Shown: positions 43,080 to 54,719, counted from the stretch's first letter. The stretch is 64,000 nt of DNA from Larix kaempferi (GCA_027924585.1 BSBM01000036.1:4395001-4459000), one strand, 5' to 3'. The notes: generated from the sequence alone by a model not told the origin. Made by a program: numbers and translations.

Positions 43080-44029
43080 GTTGGATACTCCGCACCTTAA
43101 TGATTTGGTCTACGTCCACTACAATCTCAAGTTGTGGGTGAAGCAATTTGAGAAAACAGTTGATGCAAAGGCCATTTCATTAGATGAGATCGACACCACT
43201 GCAGCTTGGAGGGCGGAGTGTGAGGATCCTGCTATGGAGGTAGCCCCTGATTGGCTAGCAAATGATCATGATAGTGATCATGATGATGTTACAGAGGCTC
43301 CATATGAGGGTGATCCAGTTTCAGGGGAGTTTCACACTGAGTCTGGGAGTGTGCCACAGTTAGAACCAGAGCCACAGCCAGGGTTAGAGGGAGATAGACC
43401 CGATAGTAGCACTGGTACTGGTAGAGGAGTAGTTGTAGGACTACCTCCTCGAGCTCCTTCTTCTTCTTCTTCAGGATGCCAATTTCAGCCGCCTTCAGTT
43501 TCTAGAGGACATCATTTTGCAGGGTCTTCTTCTAAAGGACGTCAAATACCAGTACGAGGCCCATAAGCCTCGAGGGCACCTAGTCCTAGAGGAAGGGCAA
43601 GGGACGTTTCCACAGCGATTACCTTTTCCCGTAAAAGGGGTAGAGGGAATCGATAGTTTATTTACTTTATTTCACTGTAGATGACTCATGAGTCATGATG
43701 ATGATCATGAGATACATTTGTTATAACTTATATTTTTGATGATTCAGTATTCACTATTCAGGAGTAGGACTGGGACACGATCCATTTTGATGTGTGATGT
43801 ATCTCTAGACATCTTATATATCTTATATATCGGTTTCTTTCCATATTCATGTGGCAATGTGTTTATTTGATGTTATTGTTGCTTTAGATGTTTAAAAAAT
43901 TGAAAAAATGAATATTTGTGTGTTTTTTAAGTTTGTCGATTTTTGTTGATGTTCTGCTGAGATATCCCGAAACGATGTTTCCTGGACCCTGACGATTTTG
44001 TAGCCGCACCGATATTTGTAACATTGTAC

Positions 44030-44300
44030 TAGATAAAAGGGCTCGATTAGGGTCATTTCAAGAAGACAACCTTGTGCTTAACTGAGATAAAAGAAAGGAA
44101 AAACCAAGCAAGCATGGAAAGTTCGACAATTTATGGATGGGTCCTTATGGAATTGATGACATGGCCAGTCTAGATTCTTTTTATCTTAGAACTTTGGATG
44201 GAAAAAGGTAACATATGCACGTGAATGAGCAAATCCTGAAATTGTTCTTGAAAGGTAACATTTGATGCCCAAGGAACATCAAGTTAAAGTAGATTTTCAT
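44030..44300 (+). pseudogene. Ty3/gypsy integrase C-terminal part
   Basis: LDKRARLGSFQEDNLVL, SKHGKFDNLWMGPYGI and FYLRTLDGKR continue the gypsy integrase from 40255 and end with the chromodomain-less C-terminus, then HVNEQILKLF. Stops are present. Confidence 0.8.
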
Positions 44301-44339
44301 TTCGAGTTTCATTTCAGTAGTTGATTAGAATTGTTAGTT

Positions 44340-44930
44340 TCCTTCAAAGTTACCAAATCTAGACTAGACAGCGAATCGGCCGACCTCAAGAACTGGAACC
44401 GGAGTGGCACTAGACAAAAACCAAAAAAAAAACTAGACCACAAAACCGGTCCATCAGAATTCAAACCATTATACACAAATATGCAAAGTTTCTCATGTAT
44501 ATAGCAAGTAAGAATGCATAATGCATACAACCAAAATAGCACCAAGTGCTATCAATATTTGAACCTAAGTACATTAAAAAATAGCCTATAAACTATGGAT
44601 TCTTCAAAAATTAGTTTTGCGGCAACCAACATTAATATGAACAATCAACACCACCAACATCAAGGTACATAGAGGGGTTGATGTGCTTCATTAAATACCA
44701 ATCCCATACCCTCATACATGATAGAATCCAATGGAAACTTTGCAATCCTAAAATCATAAAAACTGTTAAGCCTGTTGAATTATTATGGGATCAAATATTC
44801 TACTTTTTGCATTTGAAGTCAGATGACATTGGAACCACTCTCAAACATCCTGAAATAATTAATGGTAATGTTAAAAATTTATGTAAAAGGATAGAAAATG
44901 AAAAATAAGGAGGATGTCACTTTTACTTAT
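44340..44930 (-). repeat. Inverted dispersed repeats related to 16.2 kb and 20.0 kb regions
   Basis: 44455-44535 is the complement of 20030-20085. 44825-44840 (GGAACCACTCTCAAACAT) is the complement of the sequence at 16278-16296 where the 16300 hAT inserted. No gene. Confidence 0.5.
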
Positions 44931-45014
44931 TGTCTACCTTTATATAGCATTAGTAGGGGCCTAGGGTTAGTCCCCCCCCCTCTCACTTAATTTTTTGGTT
45001 TTTTTAAGAAAAAC

Positions 45015-45150
45015 AAAATCACTCCCCTGTACACCCTGTACGAAACTGGCTGGTTCTGTACAAAACCGACCGATTTTGAGCAAGGAGGCCGTATCTGCAC
45101 AAAACCAGTCCATTCTGTACAAGAACCGACCAGTTTCATACGAAACCATT
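45015..45150. repeat. CTGTACAAAACCGACC-type motif array
   Basis: Five or six diverged copies, about 21-30 bp apart, of CTGTACAAAACCGRCCGATT. Related GTACGAG/GTACAAG pieces occur at 16152-16182. Confidence 0.6.
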
Positions 45151-45622
45151 CTAAAGCAAGACCCTCTTGGTGAGTCCTTGTTGACTCCATAGGCCATCTA
45201 TATGGTACTACTCTCTTTCTCTCAACCATCCAAATATATAAGAAAAGCAAAAAAATTCCTTCTTTGTTTTTTCAAGTGGTTGTTGTTGTCATACATTTGG
45301 TCAATTTTTCAAATTAGCAGGTCCCATCTAACCAGTCCCAAAGTTGATCAATTATCAGGATCTAACAATGGTTTTTACCACTCTCATTCCACAACTTTAT
45401 CTCTTTTCTGTTGGCACCTTTTCAAATGGCTTATGTCTTTAAATATATTGGGCACTAAGCCAAGCATTTCAATTCCTAGTGTAGCATCTTTCATAGCTTA
45501 GTTTAGCTAGTTAGTTTATCTCGTTTTCTTCGTCTTTCTTATCTAAATTGACAACTAGACTAACTTACAATCAAAGTGGTTTTCACCCCTCTTCTCCTAG
45601 TTTTGATAATTTAGCTAAAACT
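45151..45622. other. No gene seen
   Basis: AT-rich sequence before the next copia LTR. No supported frames. Confidence 0.5.
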
Positions 45623-46336
45623 TGTTAAAAATTGTACCAAGGACAAGTGTTTTCCACTCTGTGTGCCTAGGAGTGGAGAAGTGTCCAAGTGATCCCTAGT
45701 GGCTTTATTAAGTGAAAATAGCTTTGTGAGAAATAATAAAGTGACTTCATGGCTTTTAATTTAAAAGTGACTTTATGACTTTTAATTAAAAGTGACTTCG
45801 TGACTTTTAATTGTTGGTTTTGTAGCTACGTGAGGCATCCTCACACCAAGCTGGCCCCAAAAGAAAACATAAAATAATAATTATGATGTCACAAAAGAGA
45901 AGTCGGCCCAGATTAGAAGGACAAGTCGGCCCCACCAAAGTGAAATGACAAACAATGAAAAAGAATAAATTGAAGGTTGCCTTCCTCATTCTCACCTCAA
46001 GCAAGTTCGCTCCAACAAGAAGGAAGTTCGCTCAAGCTAGTAGAAGACTAATTTTCTAGGGTCCGCTATCTTTGGAGGAGTCTTACTCTTTTGTTCTTGG
46101 GTTATATATTCAGCTCTATGTAATTTCTATTGTATTACGGTTACATGCTCATGTACTTTGCATCTGGAACTAATATCTCTATAAGAAGGTTGTTGGGTTT
46201 TCTCTCGTGGTTTCCCAAGATAAATTATTTGTGTTCTTGTGTTTCCGTGCATGGTTGTTCTTTCAATAATCCTTATTTGTTTTATTGCAATTAAAGTTGA
46301 AAGAGATGAAAATTATATTGTTATCTTAAAATCTAA
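45623..46336 (+). repeat. Copia 5' LTR
   Basis: Starts TGTTAAAAATTGTACC and reaches the PBS at 46339. The U3 has three tandem copies of a 25-26 bp unit GTGACTTYRTGACTTTTAATT (45741-45813). A TATA-like GGTTATATATTCAG is near 46102. GTTGGGTTTTCT..GGTTTCCCAAGATAAAT near 46190 matches the LTR at 235-751. The 3' end lacks a clean CA, so the boundary is approximate. Confidence 0.7.
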
Positions 46337-46338
46337 GG

Positions 46339-46350
46339 TGGTATCAAAGC
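46339..46350 (+). other. Primer-binding site (one mismatch)
   Basis: TGGTATCAAAGC, one change from TGGTATCAGAGC. Confidence 0.8.
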
Positions 46351-46705
46351 AGTGCTAAATAGATGCCATTGCCGAAAACTAGGGCATCCTGGTTTGGACC
46401 CTTCTCTTCATAGATTGTCTTAAAAAGAGTTCTTAGGAAACTCTACCTAGGAGGGCGCATCTTTCCGTGGAGGCAAATTCTAGATTGGTGAAGTTTCAAT
46501 TTTGACCTAAATTCTGCAGAAACTAGGGTTTTAGTTTTTTTAGTTGTTTTGTCCAAAATTCGGAAGAAAAGGAGACTCTCTCACCTTGCCTTGGAAGTGC
46601 ACATTCACCTATGGAAGCAATTTTCTCAGAATCCAAACTTAAATTTTGTCCTAACTTCTGCTAGGGTTTCTGAACCAGTTTTCAGTGTTTCGGTCTTCAA
46701 TCAAA

Positions 46706-49593
46706 ATGACCAGCTTCAAGATTGAAGATAGGCTTGATGGATCTTCAAACTTTCATTCATAGAAGTCCAGGGTACTCATTGTACTAGAAGAAAATGATCT
46801 TCTAAACTTTGTTGAAGGAGGAGTACTAGAACCAGAAGAAGAAGCAAGAAAATCTCAATGTAAGAAGAATGATGCCAAGACAAGAGGGATTCTAAGAGAT
46901 TCAATCAAGGATCATTTGATCCCTCAAATCTCACAAAAGAAGACAGCTAAAGCCATGTTTGATACCATCAAGAAGTTATTTGAGAATACAAATGTCAATA
47001 GGGCTCTTGCCTTGAGACAACAACTCTCAATGTGAAAATGACCAAATTAGATTCTATTGCATCCTACTTCATGAAGATTTCAAAAATCAAGGATCAATTG
47101 GGCACCATTGGAGAAGTAATTGCATACAGAGAACTTGTCATGATAACTCTAAATGGTCTCCCTCATTCTTGGGAACCATTCATTCAAAGTGTGAGTGGAA
47201 GATCCAAGCTACCCAACTTTGATCGTTTGTGGGTAAATTGTACACAGGAAGAGACCAAACTTGCAGCCAGAAACAATACTCGTACTTCTCGTCATGAAGA
47301 AAGCCAAGCTCTTGCTGCACATGCCAAGAAGGGAAAAGGAAAGAAAAGCTTTGGTAGAAAAGACAAAGGTGCAAGATCAAGTCCAGTTCCAGAACAAAAG
47401 AAGAAGAAAGATCTTTCACACATTCAATGTTACAACTGCAAAAAGTATGGCCACTATGCAAAACAATGTACCTCAAAGAAGAGAAAGCAGCATGCCTCTA
47501 CCACTGATGTTGATGAAGAGACTCCACCGAAGAAGTCAAGGAATGCAGAAGAGTTCTTCTTCATCTCAGCTCTCTCAGGTACTGCTCCTACTAGTAGCAA
47601 TACTTGGTTATTAGATAGTGGTGCTTCTAAGCATATGATAGGTTATAAGGAATTCATCTCAAATCTAGACGAGAGAGAATCACACCTAAGAGCTGCACTT
47701 GGAGATGATGCCAGATACACTGTGAAAGGAACTGTGGCCACTTCCTTCCAATTAGACTCTGGTGATTCTCTACATTTGGGTGAAGTGCTTTATGTACCAG
47801 GAATGAAAAGAAACCTTGTCTCCATTTCTACTCTAGAAGACAAGGGCTACAAAGTTGCCTTCTCAGATGGAAAGGTTCTTGCATGGCACTAGAACTCCAC
47901 TATTGATTCGGCTCGTGTGATTGGTGCTCATCAAGAAAGCTTATACAGATTGACAACACAACCAGTGCAGGCTCTAGTTCATGATTCCTTGAGTTTGAGT
48001 GAGCTATGGCACAGAAGACTTGCTCACTTACACTATAGAGCTCTTCCACCTTAAAGAAGATGGTTACAGGACTTCCCGAACACCAAGTTGAGCATGATGG
48101 CATTTGCAAAGGTTGTGCACTTGGCAAGAATGCCAAGGGTTCTGTTCAAAACAGTGACAGCAGGTCCAAGGGAACATTGGAGTTGGTACACTCTGATTTG
48201 TGTGGACCCATGTCAGTTGCCTCCTCGGGAGGACTTTGGTATTATGTGATCTTCATCGATGACTAATCCCGAAAGACTTGGATTTACTTCTTGAGGTCCA
48301 AGGAATTTGAAGAAGTTCTTAACAAGTTCAAGGAATTCAAGGCACAGGTTGAGAACCTATCCGAGAAAAGGATTATGGTTCTAAGGTCCGATAATGGAGA
48401 GTACACCTCAGATTTCAGTGATTTCAGTAAGGAAGCAGGAATTAAGAGGGAGTATATTATTCCTTAAAACCCTCAACAGAATGGGGTTGCAAAGAGGAAG
48501 AACAGGTCAATCGTAGAGGCAATCAAAGCTATGATTCACAACCAAAACCTGCCTATGTTCTTATGGGAAAAAACTTCCAGTACCGCAATATATGTCCAAA
48601 ACAGAGGTCCTCATAAGATATTGAGGATCACGACTCCAAAAGAAACCTTCATTGGTGTGAAGCCAAAAGTTGGACACTTGTGAATCTTTGGTTGTCCAGT
48701 ATATATTCATGTGCCCAAGGAAAAGAGGACAAAGCTAGAACCTTCAGGCAGGAAGGGTAGATTTATGGGATATAGTGAGTCTTCTAAGGCTTACAGAATC
48801 TACATCCCAGGAACAAGACAGATTGAGGTCAGTAGGGAAGTCTCCTTCGAAGAGGAGGCAGCCTTCAAGAAAGCTAGAGGATCATCCATGGAGATTGATA
48901 GTGAGGACCAAGAAGCTCCAAAGAAGATGGTATCATCTTCCCCTCCCCCTTCAACAGTTCAAAGGGAGTTAGTAGATCCAGTTGATCATATTGATCATGT
49001 TGATCTTGTTGATCCAATAGAACCGACAGATGTTCCTAGAGATATTGTTGTAGGTCAGAAGAGGCATGTTTGGGCTACATCCCAGGAACAAGACAGATTG
49101 AGGTCAGTAGGGAAGTCTCCTTCGAAGAGGAGGCAACCTTCAAGAAAGCTAGAGGATCATCCATGGAGATTGATAGTGAGGACCAAGAAGCTCCAAAGAA
49201 GATGGTATCATCTTCCCCTCCCCCTTCAACAGTTCAGAGGGAGTCAGAAGATCCAGTTGATCCTATTGATCATGTTGATCCTGTTGATCCAATAGAACCG
49301 ATAGATGTTCCTAGAGATATTGTTGTAGGTCGGAAGAGGCATGTTTGGGCTCGTCAAACTCTAGAGGATGCGGAGAAAATTGCAACTCCTCGTGGCAATT
49401 TCAGGGTGAGTAAGAGGCCTCACGAATTTTCAAGATATGTAGCATTGATGTCTCACATCACTGATTCTGAGCCTTCCAACTATGAGGAGGTTTCCCGCCA
49501 GCAAGTGTGGAAAGATGCCATGACAGAGGAATATTAGTCTATCGTGAAGAATGATGTGTGGGAAGTTGTTCCGAGACCCAAAGGGAAGTCAGT
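46706..49593 (+). pseudogene. Copia gag-protease-integrase, truncated at start of RT
   Basis: Gag opens MTSFKIEDRLDGSSNF (46706). It has an early stop (about 46760) and a 1-bp frameshift near 47030. Then a 286-codon frame runs through the knuckle CYNCKKYGHYAKQC (about 47428-47469) and protease site WLLDSGASKHMIG. ELWHRRLAHLHY and CKGCALGKNAKG (about 48000-48130) start integrase. The DDE core is readable across stops (LVHSDLCGPMS; VLRSDNGEYTSDF; PQQNGVAKRKNRSI), followed by FGCPVYIHVPKEKRTKLEPS, the hinge, and the RT start NDVWEVVPRPKGKSV, after which homology ends. It is related to the gag at 28797-29675. Confidence 0.88.
48801..49350 (+). repeat. 275-bp tandem duplication in the copia hinge
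   Basis: TACATCCCAGGAACAAGACA starts both units (48801-49075 and 49076-49350). Units differ by only a handful of bases. 275 is not a multiple of 3, so the duplication shifts the frame. A VDHIDHVDLVDP-like Asp-rich microrepeat lies at the end of each unit. Confidence 0.93.
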
Positions 49594-50900
49594 TGGATCA
49601 CACACACAGCACAATAAATGTTATAGTTTCTAAAAAAATTGGATTGTTATGTCTATATTTCATATATACAATAATTTTTTAATATACATACATATATACG
49701 TACATATGTGCATGTATCATATATATATATGTATTTTTTTATACATAAATCAAACGGTGTCCCTCGTCCCTCGTGTCTTGTTTTCAAGGTCGTCGTGTCC
49801 CACATCAGATACTCCTATTTGTCCTTATGTTGGTTGACTTGGATTACAACCCATTAGCCAAAAAGGCTGAAAACAAACCCAAAAAAATTTCTTTCAAGGG
49901 CACTATCCCCCCACACCACCCCCCCAAACTCTCTTTGCTATGGGAAACTGCAAATAGTACAACACATGTCCAACAAATAAAGCAATACACCTTATAAAAT
50001 AGCCTTGAGAATCACATTTGGATGCCCTAAACCATTTGATGAATTCGAACATGAAGCACACCTTGGAAAGCCTTGCAAACCAAATTTGAGTGTTGTAAGA
50101 TGCTACAAGGAACAAACTTAACATCGATTTTGTAGAAACTTGGTCTAATATGCAATCAAAGAAACAATTGCATGAAGAGTCATCAATTTTGCAATTACCA
50201 AAGATTAAAAAAAATGAATGAAGAATCGCCATGACTCAACAATCAATAATTGAAAAGAGCCAAAAGATTAAAAAAAATGAATGAAGAATCGCCATGACTC
50301 AACAATCAATAATTGAAACCAACCAAGTTAGGTGCCTAAGAGATGGTAGGAATAATGTGTGCAATGGGCGTAATGTCTACGTACTAGCATAGATCCATCT
50401 TAAACCCATATCTATCAAGCACCGAGAAGGATCCAATTTATTGAGGTGTATTTTTTTTTTAATTTAAATTCAAGAAATTTGATATATCTTGATTGATAGA
50501 TCCGGGTTTAAGTTTTAAGTTTTCATTTTATAAACGAACCGATTTTTTAATTACTTTTCATAATATTTTATTTTATGAGCCAACACGGTTTTTTTAAATA
50601 CTTTCCATAGTTTTTTATTTTATGAACCGACATGAATTTATTAATGGCCGGCATAATATAATTTATTACTTTTTACTCGACAAACATACACACATGTTAC
50701 AACATCTCCCTCATACTACACTCGACAAACTCAACAAACTCACACATGTTACAACATCTCCCCCATACTGGACTGTAGAGCACCTCGTTTCACTCGGTGC
50801 AACCATGCCAATTTGCTACATGTTGTGTCCATGTTTACACAATCAATTTGTATGTCCAATGTTTAAATATCATGTCTTGACTCTTATGGCCACTTGCTAA
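49594..50900. other. AT-rich region, hAT-end fragment and small duplications
   Basis: 49640-49750 is rich in TATATACATA. 49755-49805 (GGTGTCCCTCGTCCCTCGTG..CGTGTCCC) resembles the ACACG ends of family-1 hATs. 50201-50319 is a 63-bp period tandem duplication (AAGATTAAAAAAAATGAATG), and ACACATGTTACAACATCTCC is repeated near 50690 and 50742. No gene. Confidence 0.5.
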
Positions 50901-53640
50901 TATTAATGGGCACTCTCTTTTTGGTTATCTTTTCTATGTTATGAATGGTTTTGATGCTTGAAACCTGAATTTTCTATGTTTATAATAGTTTGGGTTTTTT
51001 ATGATATAGGGAGAGAGAGAGAGTGAGATCATATTTTTATCCAAAACCTGAATTTTCAGAAAACCAAGAGGATTCGTATCCATATTCTAGTAACTTAGTC
51101 AAAAAGTATTACAGTGACACAATCTGTGTCAAGATTAAACAACAACATCTCAGCAAATTGATGCAATACTTAATGCAAAACATACAACTTAACTTCCCCC
51201 AAAAGCATTGACACAAAATTACAAAAGCTGAAGACCAAAAGTCATCCAAAAATTACGACAAAAAAAGATGGTGTTTTTCGCATATCATTGCTCTCAAAAC
51301 AACAATATGAAGTGTTTGCTTTAACTTGGTTCCCAGTCCAAAGAAGGTGAGCTCAATGATAAAATATGACAATATAACATTATATTTCAGCAATTGTACT
51401 GCTTTTTAGCCAGAGTAGCAATATATTCTAAAAAGCTCAAAATAATAAAGCCTAAAGAAGGTTGAAATTTGAACATTTACAAAAAAGACAAAAAATTGGC
51501 CCATTGTTTTCAATATATTGCTTCATATGTCCTCGGAAAATATTGATTCATACGTGACAGGACAGGACTGAATTTACCACCAGATCATGTTTCATTTTCT
51601 CTTCCCTCAATCCCATCTTCTATGAACACCTCTTCCTCTTGCTCTGATATTCCTAAACATTACTTCTTCCTTTACCTCTCTCATTAGATTTCCCACATGA
51701 TTCCCTCTTTATAATACAGTCTCTGTTGTTCTTAAAAAAAATTTAAGCAGCACTTAACTGTGATTTATTTGGAAAAAACAAATAAATAAACCTGGCAATT
51801 TTTTCAATGAAATCAAAAAATTGCATTCTTATTTGGGCTTTCACTGGCATGGTTTTCACATCATGGCACTGGCTAGGGACTTAGAAAAAGGTCCAAAAAT
51901 GCTTGGTATACATTGCAGCTTAAAACACTTCATAAACTATCAAGGATTCAAGACATAAGTGCATGGCTCCATTCACAAGGCACCTCTGGTGGTACCCTCC
52001 CAAGTTCAGATTGCACTGTTGCAGATAGGTCATGATTAGCTGCAATCAATAAAAGAACTTAAAGTTGAAAGTATTGCCAGAGAACACCATCCCCAGTCCA
52101 GGGTGAATTGATGAAGTCAAGGTCATGTTCAAAAACAAAATAGTAATAATTTAAGGATCACTGAAACATATTATAGAAAATAATATTGGGTCATGTTTAG
52201 CTGCAATCAATAAAATAACTCAAAAGTTTAAAGTATTGCCAGATAATGCCATCCCAAGTTCAGAATGCATTGATTAAGTGGACCCAAATGAACACCAAAA
52301 GAGATTTAATTAAGGTAACTGATTTTTAAATTAAATACTACCGGGCATAATTGGCCAATGGAAATATAAAAAGCTCAGGAACACTGGGGGTGCTAAAGCA
52401 TCTCTGGGTGAACTGCATGAGAAATAAAAGATTACATAGTGAGTGCCAAAAGAGATACAATCAAAACTGTGAATCCCAAACAACATATGGGCAAGGATCA
52501 AAGGGCATCGAATGAGAAGCACTGAACCAAAAATGTTGTCAATGATCAGCTACACCAACCAACAAGGCCAAGAAAAAGAGGGTAATGAGATTCCTTCCAT
52601 CCACCAGTCATGTATCTGGTGTCAGGTGATGATGATAAATTCAGGTAAAGTGACACAGGTGTCAAAGATTTTGTTAAGCCAGGTACAACATGAATGAGTC
52701 ATCCTGTACAAATTAGCAGTAGGAGCACTGTTGTTTATGTAATAGACAACACGTATGCTCTTTCAGAAGGGCTACCTGTAACTGGTCACTCTGTGCGGCA
52801 GCAAACTTAGAGCTTTTGTTTAGGTATTAGACCCTTTTTGGACCTTGTTTTCTATCTTAGTTTTGAGTCTTGACTGTGACACTGCCAAAAGGGCGTGCGG
52901 AAAGATCCATGCAAAGCTCAATATTTAAGACTATTCTGTGCCTGAATGATTTGCAGTTTAAAGCGCTTTAAGGACCATCATAAGACATTTTGGTAGTACC
53001 CTCCCAGCAGATTGCAATGCTACAGGTTAGGCAATGTTCAACCACAATGTAATTTTGATTTTGATGCTCAGAGCCAACTCCAGGTTTATTATGCACCCAA
53101 GCTTGGGAGGTCTGGACTGGCTGCTTATGAATTTTTAATCATTCCAGTTCAGAGGTTCGCAATTTCGCTCATAGCAGTCCTGTTGACCTGAGGAACTCTC
53201 CAAAGCACCTTCCCCACATCCCCCTGAGGGCGGATTTAAATATTATTGCCAGAAGACACAACCCAGGGTTAAGAATGCATCGGTGAATGTGAGGTCAAGT
53301 TCAAATAGCACTGATAAAGAAATTAAGGATTGCACGAAAATAGTAGCGTATAGCCTCGAGTATGAATAAATGACATTGCGAACGCTGGTGATTTCAGGTT
53401 TAATTAACGCAGAGGACTCCCTATAGTCGGATATTTTGTATCACTGCGGGCGTGCAGCCAATCTTTAATCCGCTATTATTGGGTGACGCAGTTCTAGGGT
53501 TTCAAGTACTCCTATGGGGATTCAGATTGCCTAATTTCACATTCGAGCAATTGAAATTGTAATAAGGAAGATTGGCAGAATGCGACTAACCTAAATGAAA
53601 AAAATAACGCCGAGCAGAATTTAACTGACTACGAGAGTGA
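50901..53640. other. No exon recognised; diverged non-coding repeats
   Basis: Low-copy-looking sequence with no transposon protein. Related segments recur at 51985-52140, 52190-52300, 52990-53060 and 53228-53330, sharing GGTACCCTCCCA, GCTGCAATCAATAAAA, AAAGTATTGCCAGA and GTCAAG.TCATGTTCAAA-type strings. Being just downstream of the putative exons at 53681-54219, it may be intron or 3' flank of that gene. Confidence 0.4.
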
Positions 53641-53680
53641 TACATATAAAATAAGAGTTCAAAAACAAAAAAAAACTTAC

Positions 53681-54219
53681 TCCGTCTTGAGAGTATCTTC
53701 CCATCGTCCGCCATCGCTTTCTGAACCCGCATCCAAGTCGCCGAGGTCTCCAAAATCATCAGGATCCCCCATTATATCATCCAGCACGCTCTTTTCCATG
53801 CCCTTGCCTCGACGGGGTTTCTCCGCTATCTTATTCGTGGAGGCTCCGGAGTTCTGAACCGACTGAACTTCTTGATCTTTAAACCCTTCTCCGTTCAGAC
53901 GCAGTGCAACTTTCACGCCCATGTTATCAATAGCTATGTTTAGACTGCAGACACGCGGAATTTTCAAGAACCATAAGAAAAATACTGTCAACAATTCTTC
54001 CAGTTTCTTTAAAATTAAAATGCCATTTCACAACGGTTCGAGTCCCAATGCAAGCTAAAGCTCGACAGCACTGCGCCGAGGGACTCTTAGTTCTTCGAAA
54101 TTTAAAATCCGCCGTGGTAATCGACCTTGAAACCAGAGGGACAATAAAAGCGAGTAAAAGCTATCTTGAACAAAAACATGATACCTGGAATGAGCAATGT
54201 CGTCCCGCTTTTTCAACAT
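53681..54219 (-). CDS. Probable host gene, first two coding exons, unknown function (partial)
   Basis: Exon 1 (54219-54185) starts ATG and encodes MLKKRDDIAHS, ending at CCAG|GTATCA. Exon 2 (53944-53681) begins after GTCTGCAG and ends ACGGA|GTAAGT. The exons join in phase (AG+T, Ser). The 99 codons continue SLNIAIDNMGVKVALRLNGE, a basic patch PRRGKGMEK and an acidic stretch LDDIMGDPDDFGDLGDLDAG. This is soluble, largely disordered-looking sequence with no membrane segment and no known domain that I recognise. Splice signals match consensus and the local base composition is less AT-rich than the surroundings, unlike the transposon debris. Downstream exons were not found. Confidence 0.5.
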
Positions 54220-54600
54220 AACCTGCTGCTGCTGCCGTATATAAACTCAATTTTTGTTTTTTTTTCTGAAAACGCCCACAATCGCAGAAGAAGAAGCCGC
54301 AGGGAGAGGGAAGGGCATGAAAATTGATATGTACAGTTGAATGACTGCCTGCCTTGTATACTAAATAATAATAAATGATGGCATACGGAATGGGACACTC
54401 GATTTTATCAGCAGTGAAGCCCCAAATTCAGATATCCAACGGATGATTTTGATTTGATTTCCGAATTCCAACGCTGCTCTCTCACCGGGCTGAACCTTAA
54501 TCACTCGCACATCTCTCTGCTTTCTCCACTTTCTCCACCTCTGGTATCCGGTCACTCCACCGACACCTGACCATGGCGCTTTATAATTCGTTACATGGAG
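54220..54600 (-). promoter_or_regulatory. Candidate 5' region of the host gene
   Basis: On the minus strand, TTTATATACGGCAGCAGCAG lies just upstream of the ATG at 54219, and AATTATAAAGCGCCATGG occurs near 54585. The first is too close to the ATG for a normal leader unless translation starts elsewhere. The second could drive a 5' leader of about 340 bp. CT/GA-rich stretches typical of plant leaders lie between. Speculative. Confidence 0.3.
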
Positions 54601-54719
54601 TGTGAAACATTTGGGTATGATGATAGAAAGCCATTAATTTTTTAGACTTGAATCATGTCCCATTACACTTCATTTTCTAATAGGGATAAATAGGCAATCG
54701 AGAGGGTCCTTTTTTCTTT

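Larger units (their letters stand above)
41007..43566 (+). pseudogene. hAT transposase, family 2 (BED finger to dimerisation domain)
   Basis: ATG 41007 opens MSKGLDPFWEYCTTID and a BED finger LTCNLCGKRMTGGIRRLKYH (about 41070-41130). Next come a Ser/Pro linker, a DUF659 region (PFNFANNPFYVSMFEAV; TVMSKGWTDMKGRTLLNF), then VQVITDNVANYVFVG and FWTPCAAHCLDLML after a frameshift near 41804, and FATSFISLQSLLGSMWDLQQ after another near 42080. Stops lie at 42275 and 42427. Two introns are recognisable (42713-42805 and 42934-43079). The hAT domain CERNWSGFEK and LNDLVYVHYNLKLWVK precede an acidic, Ser-rich tail ending at 43566. Not functional. Confidence 0.88.
40266..44026 (+). mobile_element. hAT DNA transposon, family 2, full-length but decayed, inside gypsy integrase
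   Basis: Terminal inverted repeats are CAGTGTTACAAATATCGG (40266-40283) and the complement of CAATGTTACAAATATCGG (44009-44026), 17 of 18 matching. Flanking sequence TATTAGAA / TACTAGAT is an imperfect 8-bp target duplication (6 of 8, with two extra bases on the left). Gypsy integrase homology stops and restarts at these points. Sub-terminal CGAAAAATCGG-type repeats occur at 40280-40390. Confidence 0.88.

Noticed and set aside
49640-49750. TATATACATA-rich stretch as a promoter cluster
   Set aside because: Simple AT-rich sequence with no gene on either side.
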